DNA from: Pseudomonas sp. Seg1
GTDB taxonomy: Bacteria > Pseudomonadota > Gammaproteobacteria > Pseudomonadales > Pseudomonadaceae
Direction of reading: 5' to 3'
Length of the DNA: 64,000 nt
Assembly (NCBI RefSeq): GCF_018326005.1
Contig: NZ_AP021903.1
Coordinates: 62,001 to 126,000, forward strand
Shown one piece after another: positions 19,345-28,573 of the stretch. The first letter of the stretch is position 1, and every line of letters starts with the position of its first letter. A program made the position numbers and the translations under genes. The notes beneath the pieces were generated by a model that worked only from the letters and a program-made list of their open reading frames with translations, was not told the DNA's origin and made no database searches.

Positions 19345-19376
19345 AAAAAGGGGACGCAATGTGCGTCCCCTTTTTT
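19345..19376 (+). terminator. terminator of metN-metI-metQ
   Basis: AAAAAGGGGACGCA and TGCGTCCCCTTTTT form a 14-bp perfect stem with a 2-base loop, followed by T's. Confidence 0.93.
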
Positions 19377-19410
19377 GTGTCTGGTGTTTGGCTTTGGACC
19401 TGCTGTGAAG

Positions 19411-19611
19411 CTTCCCCTCACCCCAGCCCTCTCCCGAGGGAGAGGGGGCCGACCGAGGTGTCTGGCGCTATGCATCGACCTGAAAGATTCATTCGATTAT
19501 GGATTCGGCCAGCACTTTCACGTCGGCGTATTTCTTCAGCATCCCCCGTTCAGTTCCCTCTCCCTCTGGGCGGTCCGACGTTTCGGGAGGGTTAGGGTGA
19601 GGGGCTTTTGC
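19411..19611. repeat. inverted dispersed repeat of CCCTCACCCTAACCCTCTCCC type
   Basis: CCCCTCACCCCAGCCCTCTC with CGAGGGAGAGGGGGCCGACC at the left end mirrors CCCTCTGGGCGGTCCG...GGGAGGGTTAGGGTGAGGGG at the right end. The pair frames about 200 bases between convergent metQ and the sco gene. The spacer encodes no credible protein; it is the only content of this gap besides the metQ terminator. Confidence 0.75.
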
Positions 19612-19621
19612 CTTTAGGCGG

Positions 19622-20257
19622 TTATTTGCGGTTAAGCATCACCGGCAGCTGCGCCACCAGTTTGGCGTTGTTCAACGGCGCACGGATAAAGCCACGCTGC
19701 GTCCCGTCCGGGCCAATTACCGCGAGATTCCCGCTGTGATCCACGGTGTAATTCGGCTTGCTGGTGTCCGCCGGAATAAACGGAATGCTCACCGCGTTGG
19801 CGACCTTTTGCAGTTCTTCGATTGAGCTCGGCGTAAGGCCAACGAACTGCGGATCAAAGTAACCCAGGTACTGCTTCAACTGCTTCGGGTTATCCCGATT
19901 CGGATCAACGCTGACCAATACGATCTGCAACTTATCCACAGCGTCTTTAGGCAGTTCGCTCTTGATCTGCCGCAGTTGCGCCAATGTGGTCGGGCAGATG
20001 TCCGGGCAGAAGGTGTAGCCGAAAAACAGCAGGCTCCACTTGCCCTTCAACTCGTCGATGGCGACCGGTTTGCCGTCCTGATCGGTCATCGTCACGTTTG
20101 GCAGGGTGCGGCTCTGCGGCAGCAGAATAATGCCGGCGTCGATCAGCGCGGTCGGGTCGCCCTGGCCCTTGCCGCTCAGCACCTTGTTGACGGTAAGTCC
20201 CAGGATCAGCGCGATCACGGCGACGAGGATGAAGACGGTTTTCTGGGTTCGAGTCAT
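19622..20257 (-). CDS. SCO1/SenC copper chaperone for cytochrome c oxidase
   Basis: 211 residues from ATG 20257 ([20 protein letters not shown]), which overlaps the cyoE stop by 4 bases; a longer upstream extension would run inside cyoE. One N-terminal membrane anchor, then a thioredoxin-like domain with the copper motif CPDIC ([13 protein letters not shown]) and the third ligand His in YTVDHSGN. It delivers copper to the CuA site of subunit II. It is the last gene of the SURF1-ctaA-cyoE-sco operon. Confidence 0.94.
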   Translation of the reverse strand: MTRTQKTVFILVAVIALILGLTVNKVLSGKGQGDPTALIDAGIILLPQSRTLPNVTMTDQDGKPVAIDELKGKWSLLFFGYTFCPDICPTTLAQLRQIKSELPKDAVDKLQIVLVSVDPNRDNPKQLKQYLGYFDPQFVGLTPSSIEELQKVANAVSIPFIPADTSKPNYTVDHSGNLAVIGPDGTQRGFIRAPLNNAKLVAQLPVMLNRK

Positions 20258-21153
20258 AGGTTCAACAGTAAGTAGTGGTCTACGAGCAGGGCGATGAACA
20301 GCAGAAACAAGTACCAGATAGAGTACTTGAACGTGTTGATCGCCGCGTGCGGCCGAGTGCCACGGTACAGCACCACGGCCCATTGCAGAAACCTCGCGCC
20401 GAGGGCGAGGGCGCATATCAGGTAGAGCGCGCCGCTCATGTGGATCACGTACGGCAGCAGACTCACCGCCAGCAGCGCGAAGGTGTACAGCAGAATGTGC
20501 ACCTTGGTGTAGTGCTCGCCGTGAGTGACCGGCAGCATCGGGATGTCGGCCTTGGCGTATTCCTCTTTGCGATGGATCGCCAGCGCCCAGAAGTGGGGCG
20601 GCGTCCAGGCGAAGATGATCAGCACCAGCAACAGCGGTTCGGCGCTGACGTGGCCGGTGGCGGCGGTCCAGCCGAGCAGCGGCGGTGCGGCGCCGGCGAG
20701 GCCGCCGATGACGATGTTCTGCGGCGTCGCGCGTTTAAGAAAACCGGTGTAGATCACCGCGTAACCGAGCAGCGAAGCCAGCGTCAGCCATGCCGTCAGC
20801 GCATTGGTGAAGGTCAGCAGCAACGCCTGACCGAGCAGCGCCAACACCAGCGCAAAGGTCAGTGCAGCGGCAGGCGAAACCCGGCCCTCGGCCATTGGCC
20901 GTTTATGCGTGCGCGCCATCACCGCATCAATGCGCCGATCCACCACATGATTGACCGCCGCCGCACCGCCGGCACACAGCGCGATGCCCAGATTGCCGAA
21001 CACCAGCACCGTCCACGGCACCCCGGCGCGGGTCGCGAGGAACATGCCGACCAGCGAGGTGATCAGCATCAGCACCACGACTTTTGGCTTGGTCAGCTCC
21101 AGATAGTCACGCCAGATCGCCTGATGCGGGCGTTCGCCAATCAGAATCGCCAC
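20254..21153 (-). CDS. cyoE: protoheme IX farnesyltransferase (heme O synthase)
   Basis: 299 residues, polytopic UbiA-family enzyme (CyoE/CtaB). The prenyl-diphosphate motif NHVVDRRID sits in an early loop, followed by [12 protein letters not shown]. It adds the farnesyl chain to heme B, giving heme O, which CtaA then converts to heme A. Start and stop overlap the neighbouring ctaA and sco genes, consistent with one transcript. Confidence 0.95.
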   Translation of the reverse strand: MAILIGERPHQAIWRDYLELTKPKVVVLMLITSLVGMFLATRAGVPWTVLVFGNLGIALCAGGAAAVNHVVDRRIDAVMARTHKRPMAEGRVSPAAALTFALVLALLGQALLLTFTNALTAWLTLASLLGYAVIYTGFLKRATPQNIVIGGLAGAAPPLLGWTAATGHVSAEPLLLVLIIFAWTPPHFWALAIHRKEEYAKADIPMLPVTHGEHYTKVHILLYTFALLAVSLLPYVIHMSGALYLICALALGARFLQWAVVLYRGTRPHAAINTFKYSIWYLFLLFIALLVDHYLLLNL

Positions 21154-22220
21154 GGCGTTTCTCCTTTTATTGTGATGGGCGCGGCCGCGTGTTTACGCGG
21201 GCTCAGGCGCCAGCGCGCGAGCACCGGTTGTTTGACCCGGACCAGACTGGTCCGCGCGTGGTAATTGACCAGCACCATGGTCATTAACAGCGCCGCACCG
21301 CCGGCGTTATGCGCCACGGCCACCGGCAGCGGCAGATGGAACAGCACGTTGCTGATGCCGAGGGTGATCTGTGCGCCGAGCGCGACCACGACTAACCCGG
21401 CCAACCGCGTCATGCCGACCACTTTCAATTGCCACGCCAGACCGAGCAGCACCAACGTCACCAACAGCGCGCCGATGCGGTGGGTCAAATGAATCGCCGT
21501 GCGCGCATCGCTGTCGAGTTGTCCACCCAGATAATTCGGGCCGATGTGTTGAGTCAGGTGAAAGCCGTTGGCGAAGTCGGCGGGTGGCAGCCATTGGCCG
21601 TGGCAGGTCGGGAAGTCGATGCAGGCCACCGCCGCATAATTGGAACTGACCCAGCCACCGAGGGCGATCTGGCCGATCACCAGTAACAGGCCAGCGGTCG
21701 CCCAATACTGCAAACGCTTGGGCACGGTCAGCGCCGGCAGCACCCCGGACAATCGCAACGTCAGCAAAAACAGCAGGCTCAAGGTCGCAAAACCGCCAAG
21801 CAAATGTCCGGTGACCACTTGCGGCCAGAGCTTGAGCGTCACCGTCCACATGCCGAACGCCGCTTGCGCAAACACCACCGCCAACAGAAACAGCGGCAGT
21901 TTCAACGGCAGCCCCGGATGACGCCGATTGACCCAGGCGCGCCCGGCCAGAATCGAAATGAGCAGGCCGAGGGTGCCGGCGAAGTAGCGGTGGATCATCT
22001 CGTTCCAGCCCTTGTGCGCCTCCACCGGCGAGTCGGGGTAATGCAGTTCGGCATGGGCCAGTTGGGCTTCGCTTTTTGGCACGCTGATAAAGCCGTAGCA
22101 GCCCGGCCAGTCCGGACAGCCCAGACCTGCGTGGGTCAGGCGGGTGTAGGCGCCGAGCAGCACCACAATCAGGGCCAGCAGGGTGGCAAACAGCGCGAGG
22201 CGAAATCCAGGTTTGGCCAT
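21141..22220 (-). CDS. ctaA: heme A synthase (COX15/CtaA)
   Basis: 359 residues, about eight membrane segments. Conserved heme-ligand histidines occur in [42 protein letters not shown] and AHNAGGAAL, and the N-terminus carries the [16 protein letters not shown] segment. It oxidises heme O to heme A. The 3' end overlaps the cyoE start by 13 bases. The Sco-like gene is 10 bases upstream. Confidence 0.94.
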   Translation of the reverse strand: MAKPGFRLALFATLLALIVVLLGAYTRLTHAGLGCPDWPGCYGFISVPKSEAQLAHAELHYPDSPVEAHKGWNEMIHRYFAGTLGLLISILAGRAWVNRRHPGLPLKLPLFLLAVVFAQAAFGMWTVTLKLWPQVVTGHLLGGFATLSLLFLLTLRLSGVLPALTVPKRLQYWATAGLLLVIGQIALGGWVSSNYAAVACIDFPTCHGQWLPPADFANGFHLTQHIGPNYLGGQLDSDARTAIHLTHRIGALLVTLVLLGLAWQLKVVGMTRLAGLVVVALGAQITLGISNVLFHLPLPVAVAHNAGGAALLMTMVLVNYHARTSLVRVKQPVLARWRLSPRKHAAAPITIKGETPWRF

Positions 22221-22230
22221 GACGATGCCC

Positions 22231-22824
22231 TTATCCGATGTTCGACAGTTTCAGCAGGTGACGCAGGTCGTTGAGCAGGTCCTTGCCTTTGACGTTCGGG
22301 TCGTAGCGCAGCACCAGATTGCCGTGCGGGTCGATGATCCACAGTTGTGGGGTGGCTTTGTCGCCAGTGGTCTTGCTGAAGGTGGTGACATCCAAGGGAT
22401 AGCGTTGAAGTTGCGGATATTCACGGGTCAATTTGGCTTCGTAGTCAGCACCCAAAGGCTGTGCGGCGGCCAGGGCGTGGCTGGCGCGGCTGGCATCACG
22501 ACCGAGGCCGATCTGGATCTGCCGCGCCAGATACACCAACTGCTGGCAATCGACCGCGCAATCCTTGGGCGCGGTGACCAGCATCTGCCAGCGCTGCTCA
22601 TCGGCGACCACGCCAAGGTCGGCGCGAGTCTGACCGTTGCCGATCAGTTCGCCGTGGTAGCTGCGACCCTCCGGCACCCAGAACTGCAACTTGTACATGC
22701 CGGTGGCGAGGATCATCGGACCGATCACGCCGAGCACAATCAGCAGCAGTTGAATGCGCCCACGCCGACGGGTGGCGGCAGGTTTCGCCTCAGACATGCT
22801 GGGTGGATTCATGGTCGTTCCCAT
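22231..22824 (-). CDS. membrane-anchored Sco-like protein of the oxidase assembly cluster
   Basis: 197 residues from ATG 22824, chosen because AGGAGA lies 7 bases upstream; longer frames run far inside SURF1. One N-terminal membrane helix (RIQLLLIVLGVIGPMILATG) is followed by a thioredoxin-like domain. CAVDC in TAPKDCAVDCQQLVYL sits where Sco proteins carry CxxxC, and LWIIDPHGNLVLRY resembles the Sco C-terminal strand. The usual YxVDHS histidine motif is not obvious, so copper binding is uncertain. The gene occurs between SURF1 and CtaA in Pseudomonas cox clusters and probably helps assemble the oxidase. Confidence 0.82.
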   Translation of the reverse strand: MGTTMNPPSMSEAKPAATRRRGRIQLLLIVLGVIGPMILATGMYKLQFWVPEGRSYHGELIGNGQTRADLGVVADEQRWQMLVTAPKDCAVDCQQLVYLARQIQIGLGRDASRASHALAAAQPLGADYEAKLTREYPQLQRYPLDVTTFSKTTGDKATPQLWIIDPHGNLVLRYDPNVKGKDLLNDLRHLLKLSNIG

Positions 22825-23530
22825 GGTTTTTCTCCTTTGCGTTGTGCAAGCCCAAATAGAGGTAGAGGCCGAGCAGGGCGGCGGCCATGGCGAACCACTG
22901 CACGGCGTAACCGAGGTGTTTTTCCGGGCCGATGGCGACCACCGGCCAATCGGCCTCGTAGCTGGCCGGGCCTTGTTCTGCACGCACCTCGTAGGCGAAG
23001 CCGTCGCGGTCGAGGGTTCTCCACAACTTGGCCGGCTCGACGGCGGTGATGGTTTGCGGCCAGGTGCTGCTGACCGGATCGGCGTGCAACTGGAAGGTTG
23101 CGCCGGGGGCGACGTAGACCCAGGCGTCGAGATTCAGCGCATCAGTGGGCGTGGTGAATTGCGGCGGCACGCGGCGATCCGGCCACGGCAGCCAACCGCG
23201 ATTGACCAGCAGCCACAGGCCGCTGCGTTGATCCTGAAACGGTTGCAGCAGCTCCACGCCGACCTTGCCGTTACGCTGGCGGTTGTCGAGCAGCAAGCTG
23301 TGCGCGGCGTCGAACTGGCCATATAGATGCACGCGGCGATAGGCCGGGTCGGCGCTGTGCAGCAATTCGCTGCTGGCCATCGGCTCGGCGGCGCGACGTT
23401 CGGCATAACTGGCGAGCAGGGCGGTTTTCTCCGCGCCCCGGCCCAGTTGCCAGAAGCCCAGCGACACCAGCAGCGGCAGCAACAACGCCACCACCACGGT
23501 CGGTATCACGCCCGGACGAAAGCGCTTCAT
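22790..23530 (-). CDS. SURF1 family cytochrome oxidase assembly protein
   Basis: 246 residues with the SURF1 layout: an N-terminal membrane helix followed by LGFWQLGRGAEKTALL, a periplasmic domain with LLVNRGWLPWPDRRVPP, and a C-terminal helix (HLGYAVQWFAMAAALLGLYLYLGLH). SURF1 assists heme A insertion into subunit I. It is the first gene of a minus-strand unit continuing to the Sco-like protein, ctaA, cyoE and sco. It is divergent from the small DUF2909 gene. Confidence 0.93.
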   Translation of the reverse strand: MKRFRPGVIPTVVVALLLPLLVSLGFWQLGRGAEKTALLASYAERRAAEPMASSELLHSADPAYRRVHLYGQFDAAHSLLLDNRQRNGKVGVELLQPFQDQRSGLWLLVNRGWLPWPDRRVPPQFTTPTDALNLDAWVYVAPGATFQLHADPVSSTWPQTITAVEPAKLWRTLDRDGFAYEVRAEQGPASYEADWPVVAIGPEKHLGYAVQWFAMAAALLGLYLYLGLHNAKEKNHGNDHESTQHV

Positions 23531-23600
23531 GGCTGCGCCACAAAGTCAGTCGTCGCGATCGCTATACTCAACTGCATCGCCTGTCCCCCGGAGTCTTCCC

Positions 23601-23804
23601 ATGCTCAAAGCAGCCATCGTCGTGCTGCTGATTGCCACGGTGATCAGCCTGTTCAGCGGCCTGTTTTTCCTGGTCAAGGACGACAGCAGCTCGAATCGCC
23701 TGGTCATCGCCTTGAGTGTTCGGGTGGCATTGGCCGCTGCGACCGTCGGCTTGATCGCCTGGGGTTTCTACAGCGGCCAACTGGTGTCGCATGCGCCTTG
23801 GTAG
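23601..23804 (+). CDS. DUF2909 twin-transmembrane protein
   Basis: 67 residues from ATG 23601, with GGAG about 7 bases upstream. Two membrane helices (LKAAIVVLLIATVISLFSGL and LALAAATVGLIAWGFYSG-like) joined by KDDSSSNRLV fit DUF2909, a small family kept in oxidase loci. It is the only plus-strand gene in the cox cluster and is convergent with coxC, 9 bases apart. The role is unknown; proximity suggests an accessory or assembly part. Confidence 0.85.
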   Translation: MLKAAIVVLLIATVISLFSGLFFLVKDDSSSNRLVIALSVRVALAAATVGLIAWGFYSGQLVSHAPW

Positions 23805-23813
23805 CGTTGCTCC

Positions 23814-24701
23814 TCAGAGCACGTAAACGAAGATGAACAAGCCGATCCACACCACATCGACGAAGTGCCAATACCAGCTCGCCGCTTCGAAACCGAACTG
23901 ATGGTCGGCGTCGAAGTGACCCTTCATGATGCGCATCAGCATCACAAACAGAATGATCGTGCCGATGGTCACGTGGGCGCCGTGGAAACCGGTGAGCATG
24001 AAGAATGTCGCGCCATAAATGCCCGAACCGAGGGTCAGGCCCAGTTCGTGGTAGGCGTGAATGTATTCCTCAGCCTGGAAACCGAGGAACGCGCAGCCGA
24101 GCAGCACGGTGATCGCCAGCCAGATTTTCAGCGCGCCGCGATGGCCCTTCTTCAGCGCATGGTGGGCGATGGTGATGGTCACACTGGAGCTGACCAGCAG
24201 AATCGTGTTGATCAGCGGCAAGCCCCACGGGCTGATGACTTCCTTCGGTGGCGGGAACAGTTTCGGATCCGGGGTATGCAGCAGCGGCCAGGTGAACTGG
24301 AAGTTCGGCCAGAGCATGTGGGCGATGCCTTTCGGGCCTTCGCCACCCAGCGCCGGGCCGGAGACGTGTCGCACGTAAAACAGCGCACCGAAGAACGCGG
24401 CGAAGAACATCACCTCGGAAAAGATGAACCAACTCATGCCCCAGCGAAACGAGCGATCCAGTTGCGGGCTGTACAGTCCCGAACGGCTTTCCTTGATCAC
24501 CGTGCCGAACCAGCCGAACAGCATGTACGCCAGCAGCAGTCCGCCGACGAAAAAGATGTACGGCCCATGGGATTCCGGGCGTGCGGCTTTCAGATCGTTG
24601 AACCAGGTGGCGAGGCCGTACACGGTGATGGCCATGCCGAAAGTGGCGATGATCGGCCATTTGCTCTGGGCCGGAACGTAATAATGCTCATGAGTTGCCA
24701 T
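23814..24701 (-). CDS. coxC: cytochrome c oxidase subunit III
   Basis: 295 residues, seven predicted membrane helices. The start MATHEHYYVPAQSKWPIIAT and segments RWGMSWFIFSEVMFFAAFFGA and FMLTGFHGAHVTIGTI, with the terminal SWYWHFVDVVWIGLFIFVYVL, are classical subunit III. It is the last structural subunit of the minus-strand coxB-coxA-ctaG-coxC series, 26 bases after ctaG. Confidence 0.96.
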   Translation of the reverse strand: MATHEHYYVPAQSKWPIIATFGMAITVYGLATWFNDLKAARPESHGPYIFFVGGLLLAYMLFGWFGTVIKESRSGLYSPQLDRSFRWGMSWFIFSEVMFFAAFFGALFYVRHVSGPALGGEGPKGIAHMLWPNFQFTWPLLHTPDPKLFPPPKEVISPWGLPLINTILLVSSSVTITIAHHALKKGHRGALKIWLAITVLLGCAFLGFQAEEYIHAYHELGLTLGSGIYGATFFMLTGFHGAHVTIGTIILFVMLMRIMKGHFDADHQFGFEAASWYWHFVDVVWIGLFIFVYVL

Positions 24702-24726
24702 TTATTGTTCTCCTTATCGGGCACGC

Positions 24727-25278
24727 TCAACCGCCAGTGTTTACAGCTACCGGAGGATGTCGGGCGGTGATATCGAACAGCGTGTAGGACAGCGTCAGGT
24801 GCTTCACATCCTTGGGCATGTCGCGGTCAACAATGAAGCGCACCGGCATCTCGATCTGCTGACCGGGCTGCAGCACCTGCTGGGTAAAACAAAAACATTC
24901 GGTCTTGTGGAAATACGCCGCCGCGTTGCTCGGCGCGATGCTCGGCACGGCTTGCGCACTCATCGGTTTGTCGGTGGGATTACGCGCGATGAAGATCATC
25001 TCGTTGACCGCGCCGGGGTTGGCGGTGAGTTCGTCGTGCTTGGGGTAGAAATCCCATGGCATGTCGGCGGTGTTGGTCGACAGAAACTGCACGCGCACCT
25101 GGCGCGAAGTGTCGACCACCTGCTCGCCCTCGTACTGCCCGGCGGTCTTGCCGTTGATGCCGAACGCTTTGCACATCACGTCGTAGATCGGCACCAGGGC
25201 AAAGCCGAAGACAAACATCGCCACCACCACCCCGAGCAGGCGGGTGACGAGTTTCTTCATCGAGATCGAGTCAGCCAT
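24727..25278 (-). CDS. ctaG: cytochrome c oxidase assembly protein CtaG/Cox11
   Basis: 183 residues from ATG 25278 (MADSISMKKLVTRLLG); upstream in-frame codons run through a REP element and are rejected. One membrane helix, then a periplasmic immunoglobulin-like domain with the copper motif CFCF (HKTECFCFTQQ). It inserts CuB into subunit I. It lies between coxA and coxC but is separated from coxA by a REP pair, so its expression may differ from that of coxA. Confidence 0.94.
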   Translation of the reverse strand: MADSISMKKLVTRLLGVVVAMFVFGFALVPIYDVMCKAFGINGKTAGQYEGEQVVDTSRQVRVQFLSTNTADMPWDFYPKHDELTANPGAVNEMIFIARNPTDKPMSAQAVPSIAPSNAAAYFHKTECFCFTQQVLQPGQQIEMPVRFIVDRDMPKDVKHLTLSYTLFDITARHPPVAVNTGG

Positions 25279-25300
25279 GGTTCCAACCCTCTGCCGAGAA

Positions 25301-25385
25301 CCCTGTGGGAGCTGGCTTGCCAGCGATGGCTGCCTGACTGACACACTGCAATGGCCCCATCGCTGGCAAGCCAGCTCCCACAATG
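25301..25385. repeat. REP doublet between coxA and ctaG
   Basis: CCCTGTGGGAGCTGGCTTGCCAGCGATGG pairs with the inverted CCATCGCTGGCAAGCCAGCTCCCACA, with a 30-base spacer. It is inserted inside what would otherwise be one operon. The same core occurs at 29229-29322 and 46674-46766. Confidence 0.9.
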
Positions 25386-25407
25386 TTTGTCACAGGGCGG
25401 AAAGTGT

Positions 25408-26994
25408 TCATTTCACTTCCGGCGGTGTGGTGAAGGTGTGATACGGCGCCGGCGACGGCACGCTCCACTCCAGGCCTTCAGCGCCATCCCACGGTTTGGC
25501 CGGTGCCGGCGGGCCGCCGCGAATGGTCTTGATCACGATGAACAGGAAGAACAGCTGCGTGGTGCCGAACATGAACGCGCCAATCGAGGAGACCATGTTG
25601 AAGTCGGCGAATTGCAGGTTGTAGTCCGGAATCCGTCGTGGCATCCCCGCCAGACCGACGAAGTGCATCGGGAAGAACGTCAGGTTCATGCCGACGAACG
25701 ACAGCCAGAAATGCAGCTTGCCGAGGGTTTCGTCGTACATGTGGCCGGTCCATTTCGGCAGCCAGTAGTAGGTGGAGGCGAAGATCCCGAAGATCGCCCC
25801 CGGCACCAGCACGTAGTGGAAATGCGCGACCACGAAGTAGGTGTCCTGATACTGGAAGTCCGCCGGAGCGATGGCCAGCATCAGTCCGGAGAAACCGCCG
25901 ATGGAGAACAGGATCACGAACGCCACGGCAAACAGCATTGGCGTTTCGAAGGTCAGTGAGCCCTGCCACATGGTGCTGGCCCAGTTGAACACCTTGACCC
26001 CGGTCGGCACGGCGATCAGTAGCGTGGCGTACATGAAAAACAGTTCGCCCACCAGCGGGATGCCCACCACGAACATGTGGTGCGCCCAGACGATAAATGA
26101 CAGGAACGCGATGCTCGCCGTGGCGTAGACCATCGAGGTGTAGCCGAACAGCGGCTTGCGCGAAAACGTCGGGATGATCGAGCTGACGGCGCCGAACGCC
26201 GGCAGGATCATGATGTACACCTCGGGATGCCCGAAGAACCAGAACACATGCTGGAACAGCACCGGGTCACCGCCACCGGCGGCACTGAAGAAGCTGGTGC
26301 CGAAGTGGATGTCCATCAGCATCATCGTCACGCACCCGGCCAGCACCGGCATCACCGCGATCAGCAGGAACGCGGTGATCAGCCAGGTCCAGACGAACAG
26401 CGGCATTTTCATCAGGGTCATGCCGGGAGCGCGCAGGTTGAGGATGGTCGCGATCACGTTGATCGCGCCCATGATCGAACTGATGCCCATCAAGTGGATG
26501 GCGAAGATGAAGTAGGTGACGCTTTCGGGGGCGTAGGTCGTCGACAGCGGCGCGTAGAACGTCCAGCCGAAATTCGGCCCGCCACCGGCGGTGAACAGCG
26601 TCGAGACCAGCAGGATGAAGGCTGCCGGCAACAGCCAGAAACTGAAGTTGTTCATCCGTGGCAGCGCCATGTCCGGCGCGCCGATCATCAACGGGATCAT
26701 CCAGTTGGCGAGGCCGACGAAGGCCGGCATGACCGCACCGAAGACCATCACCAGACCGTGCATGGTGGTCATCTGGTTGAAGAACGCCGGCTCGACGATC
26801 TGCAGTCCCGGCTGGAACAGTTCGGCACGAATCACCATCGCGAACGTACCGCCGAGCAGGAACATGGAAAACGCGAACCACAGATACAGCGTGCCGATGT
26901 CCTTGTGGTTGGTGGTCAGCACCCAGCGCATCAGGCCTTTGGCGGGGCCGTGGGCGTGGTCGGCATGACCATGGTCATCGATGACAGCGCTCAT
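25408..26994 (-). CDS. coxA: cytochrome c oxidase subunit I
   Basis: 528 residues, 12 membrane helices. Heme a ligand region TTMHGLVMVFGAVMP, the CuB/cross-link motif FWFFGHPEVYIMILPAFG, the CuB histidines in WAHHMFVVG, and heme a3/a ligands in VVAHFHYVL are all present. It is the catalytic subunit that reduces oxygen at heme a3-CuB and pumps protons. Together with the cytochrome-c-fused subunit II this marks a caa3/aa3-type oxidase. Confidence 0.97.
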   Translation of the reverse strand: MSAVIDDHGHADHAHGPAKGLMRWVLTTNHKDIGTLYLWFAFSMFLLGGTFAMVIRAELFQPGLQIVEPAFFNQMTTMHGLVMVFGAVMPAFVGLANWMIPLMIGAPDMALPRMNNFSFWLLPAAFILLVSTLFTAGGGPNFGWTFYAPLSTTYAPESVTYFIFAIHLMGISSIMGAINVIATILNLRAPGMTLMKMPLFVWTWLITAFLLIAVMPVLAGCVTMMLMDIHFGTSFFSAAGGGDPVLFQHVFWFFGHPEVYIMILPAFGAVSSIIPTFSRKPLFGYTSMVYATASIAFLSFIVWAHHMFVVGIPLVGELFFMYATLLIAVPTGVKVFNWASTMWQGSLTFETPMLFAVAFVILFSIGGFSGLMLAIAPADFQYQDTYFVVAHFHYVLVPGAIFGIFASTYYWLPKWTGHMYDETLGKLHFWLSFVGMNLTFFPMHFVGLAGMPRRIPDYNLQFADFNMVSSIGAFMFGTTQLFFLFIVIKTIRGGPPAPAKPWDGAEGLEWSVPSPAPYHTFTTPPEVK

Positions 26995-27076
26995 GGCCTG
27001 TCTCCTGTAAACGAGTGAGCTGGGCGGGCCGAGGCGCGATGCTCCGGCCGATGGATTGTCTGCGCGATAGACCGGC

Positions 27077-28204
27077 TCATTTGCTTTCCGCCTGTTTCAG
27101 CTCCAGCACTTCTTTTGGCGTGACCATGTCGCCCTTGTTGTTGCCCCAGGCGTTACGTTCATAGGTCACGACCGCCGCGATATCGACTTCCGACAGCTGC
27201 TTGCCGAACGCTGCCATGGCGGTGCCGGGCTTGCCGTGGAAGACAATGCTCAAGTGGCCTTCTTTCGGTCCGGTAGCGATTTTCGAGCCTTTGAGTGCCG
27301 GGAACATTGGCGGCAGACCCTGGCCTTCGGCCTGGTGACAGGCGACGCAGGTGGTGTGATAGATCTTGTCGCCACGCTCCTTGAGTTCGTCGAGCGTCCA
27401 TTCCTTGCTGGTCAACTCTTTGAGCTGCGCGGCTTCGGCTTTGCGGTCGGCGAGCCACTTGTCGTAATCGGCCTTCTCCTTGACCTCGACGACGATCGGC
27501 ATGAAGCCGTGATCCTTGCCGCAGAGTTCGGCGCACTGGCCACGGTAAATGCCGGGCTTGTCGATGCGTGTCCACGCCTCGTTGACGAACCCCGGAATCG
27601 CATCGCGCTTGACCGCGAAGGCCGGCACCCACCACGAGTGGATAACGTCGGCGGAGGTCACAAGGAAGCGCACCTTGGCCCCGGTCGGCAGCACCAATGG
27701 CTTGTCGACTTCGAGCAAGTAATGCTCGCCCTTGGCTTCCTTGTTGTGGATCTGTTCGGCGGGGGTGGCCAGGTTGCTGAAGAACTCGACGTCCTGGCCC
27801 AGGTATTTGTAGTGCCACTTCCACTGATAACCGGTGATCTGGATATCGATATCCGGCTCACTGGTGTCGTACATCTTGATCAGGGTGGCGGTCGCCGGAA
27901 CGGCCATCGCCACCAGTATCACGAACGGCACGATGGTCCAGAGGATTTCGACGGTGGTGCTTTCGTGGAATTTTGCGGCGACCTGCCCGGTAGAACGGCG
28001 GTGCACCATCATCGACCAGAACATGGCGCCGAAGACGATGATCCCGATCACCACACAGATCCAGAAAATGGTCATGTGCAGGTCGAATACTGCGTGACTG
28101 ATTTCAGTCGCTCCAGGCGCCATATTCACAGTCCAGGCGGCATGCGCCGGACTGAAAATCGACCACAACAGGAGGCCCATCCAGACGTGTGGATGTCGCA
28201 TCAT
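27077..28204 (-). CDS. coxB: cytochrome c oxidase subunit II with fused cytochrome c domain
   Basis: 375 residues. Signal peptide (to about 22), two membrane helices (about 45-65 and 88-110), then the CuA cupredoxin domain with ligands His189, Cys224, Cys228, His232 and Met235 (CAELCGKDHGFM). The C-terminal 100 residues hold a heme c motif CVACH (Cys286, Cys289, His290) and a Met ligand in PGTAMAAF, so the subunit carries its own electron-entry heme. First gene of the oxidase operon. Two consecutive ATG codons open the gene; AAGGGG lies about 8 bases upstream. Confidence 0.96.
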   Translation of the reverse strand: MMRHPHVWMGLLLWSIFSPAHAAWTVNMAPGATEISHAVFDLHMTIFWICVVIGIIVFGAMFWSMMVHRRSTGQVAAKFHESTTVEILWTIVPFVILVAMAVPATATLIKMYDTSEPDIDIQITGYQWKWHYKYLGQDVEFFSNLATPAEQIHNKEAKGEHYLLEVDKPLVLPTGAKVRFLVTSADVIHSWWVPAFAVKRDAIPGFVNEAWTRIDKPGIYRGQCAELCGKDHGFMPIVVEVKEKADYDKWLADRKAEAAQLKELTSKEWTLDELKERGDKIYHTTCVACHQAEGQGLPPMFPALKGSKIATGPKEGHLSIVFHGKPGTAMAAFGKQLSEVDIAAVVTYERNAWGNNKGDMVTPKEVLELKQAESK

Positions 28205-28269
28205 TGCGGGTTCCCCTTATCGTTCTTGTTATCCCGCCGGCTTTCGCCTGCGGCAAGGGAGCGGCTGCA

Positions 28270-28323
28270 TCAGACTACGAACTTGAATCGCCGGGCCTTG
28301 CTGCGGGTGCAGTCGGGCGTCAT
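28270..28323 (-). CDS. possible 17-residue leader peptide ahead of coxB
   Basis: ATG 28323 is preceded by GGAG at 7 bases and opens a 17-codon frame (MTPDCTRSKARRFKFVV) that ends 65 bases before coxB. It lies just after a plausible sigma-70 promoter. Codon content gives little power at this size; only conservation across relatives could confirm it. Confidence 0.25.
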   Translation of the reverse strand: MTPDCTRSKARRFKFVV

Positions 28324-28345
28324 CAGCTAACTCCATTCATTGGCG

Positions 28346-28374
28346 AGTATAGACAGCGGCGGGAAATTGCAATG
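28346..28374 (-). promoter_or_regulatory. plausible sigma-70 promoter of the coxB operon
   Basis: On the minus strand, -10 TATACT (28351-28346) is preceded at 17 bases by CATTGC (28374-28369). The remaining 28205-28573 gap contains the coxB 5' leader and the promoter for the divergent gene; I see no other gene in it. Confidence 0.45.
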
Positions 28375-28573
28375 TGCACACGTAAATCAACTGAAACAGC
28401 TGACACTTGCGTTCAAGGGCACGAATGGAGAAGGATGCAGACGAGTGGTGGCAAACCGATATAACGCAGGCGCATCAAGGATGAAATAATTATGACAAAT
28501 GCGTCTTAGCATTTTTCGTAAGCCAGCTAACTTATGTCTTCCCTATTTCATTGCCTTGTTTCCTGGAGTTTTC

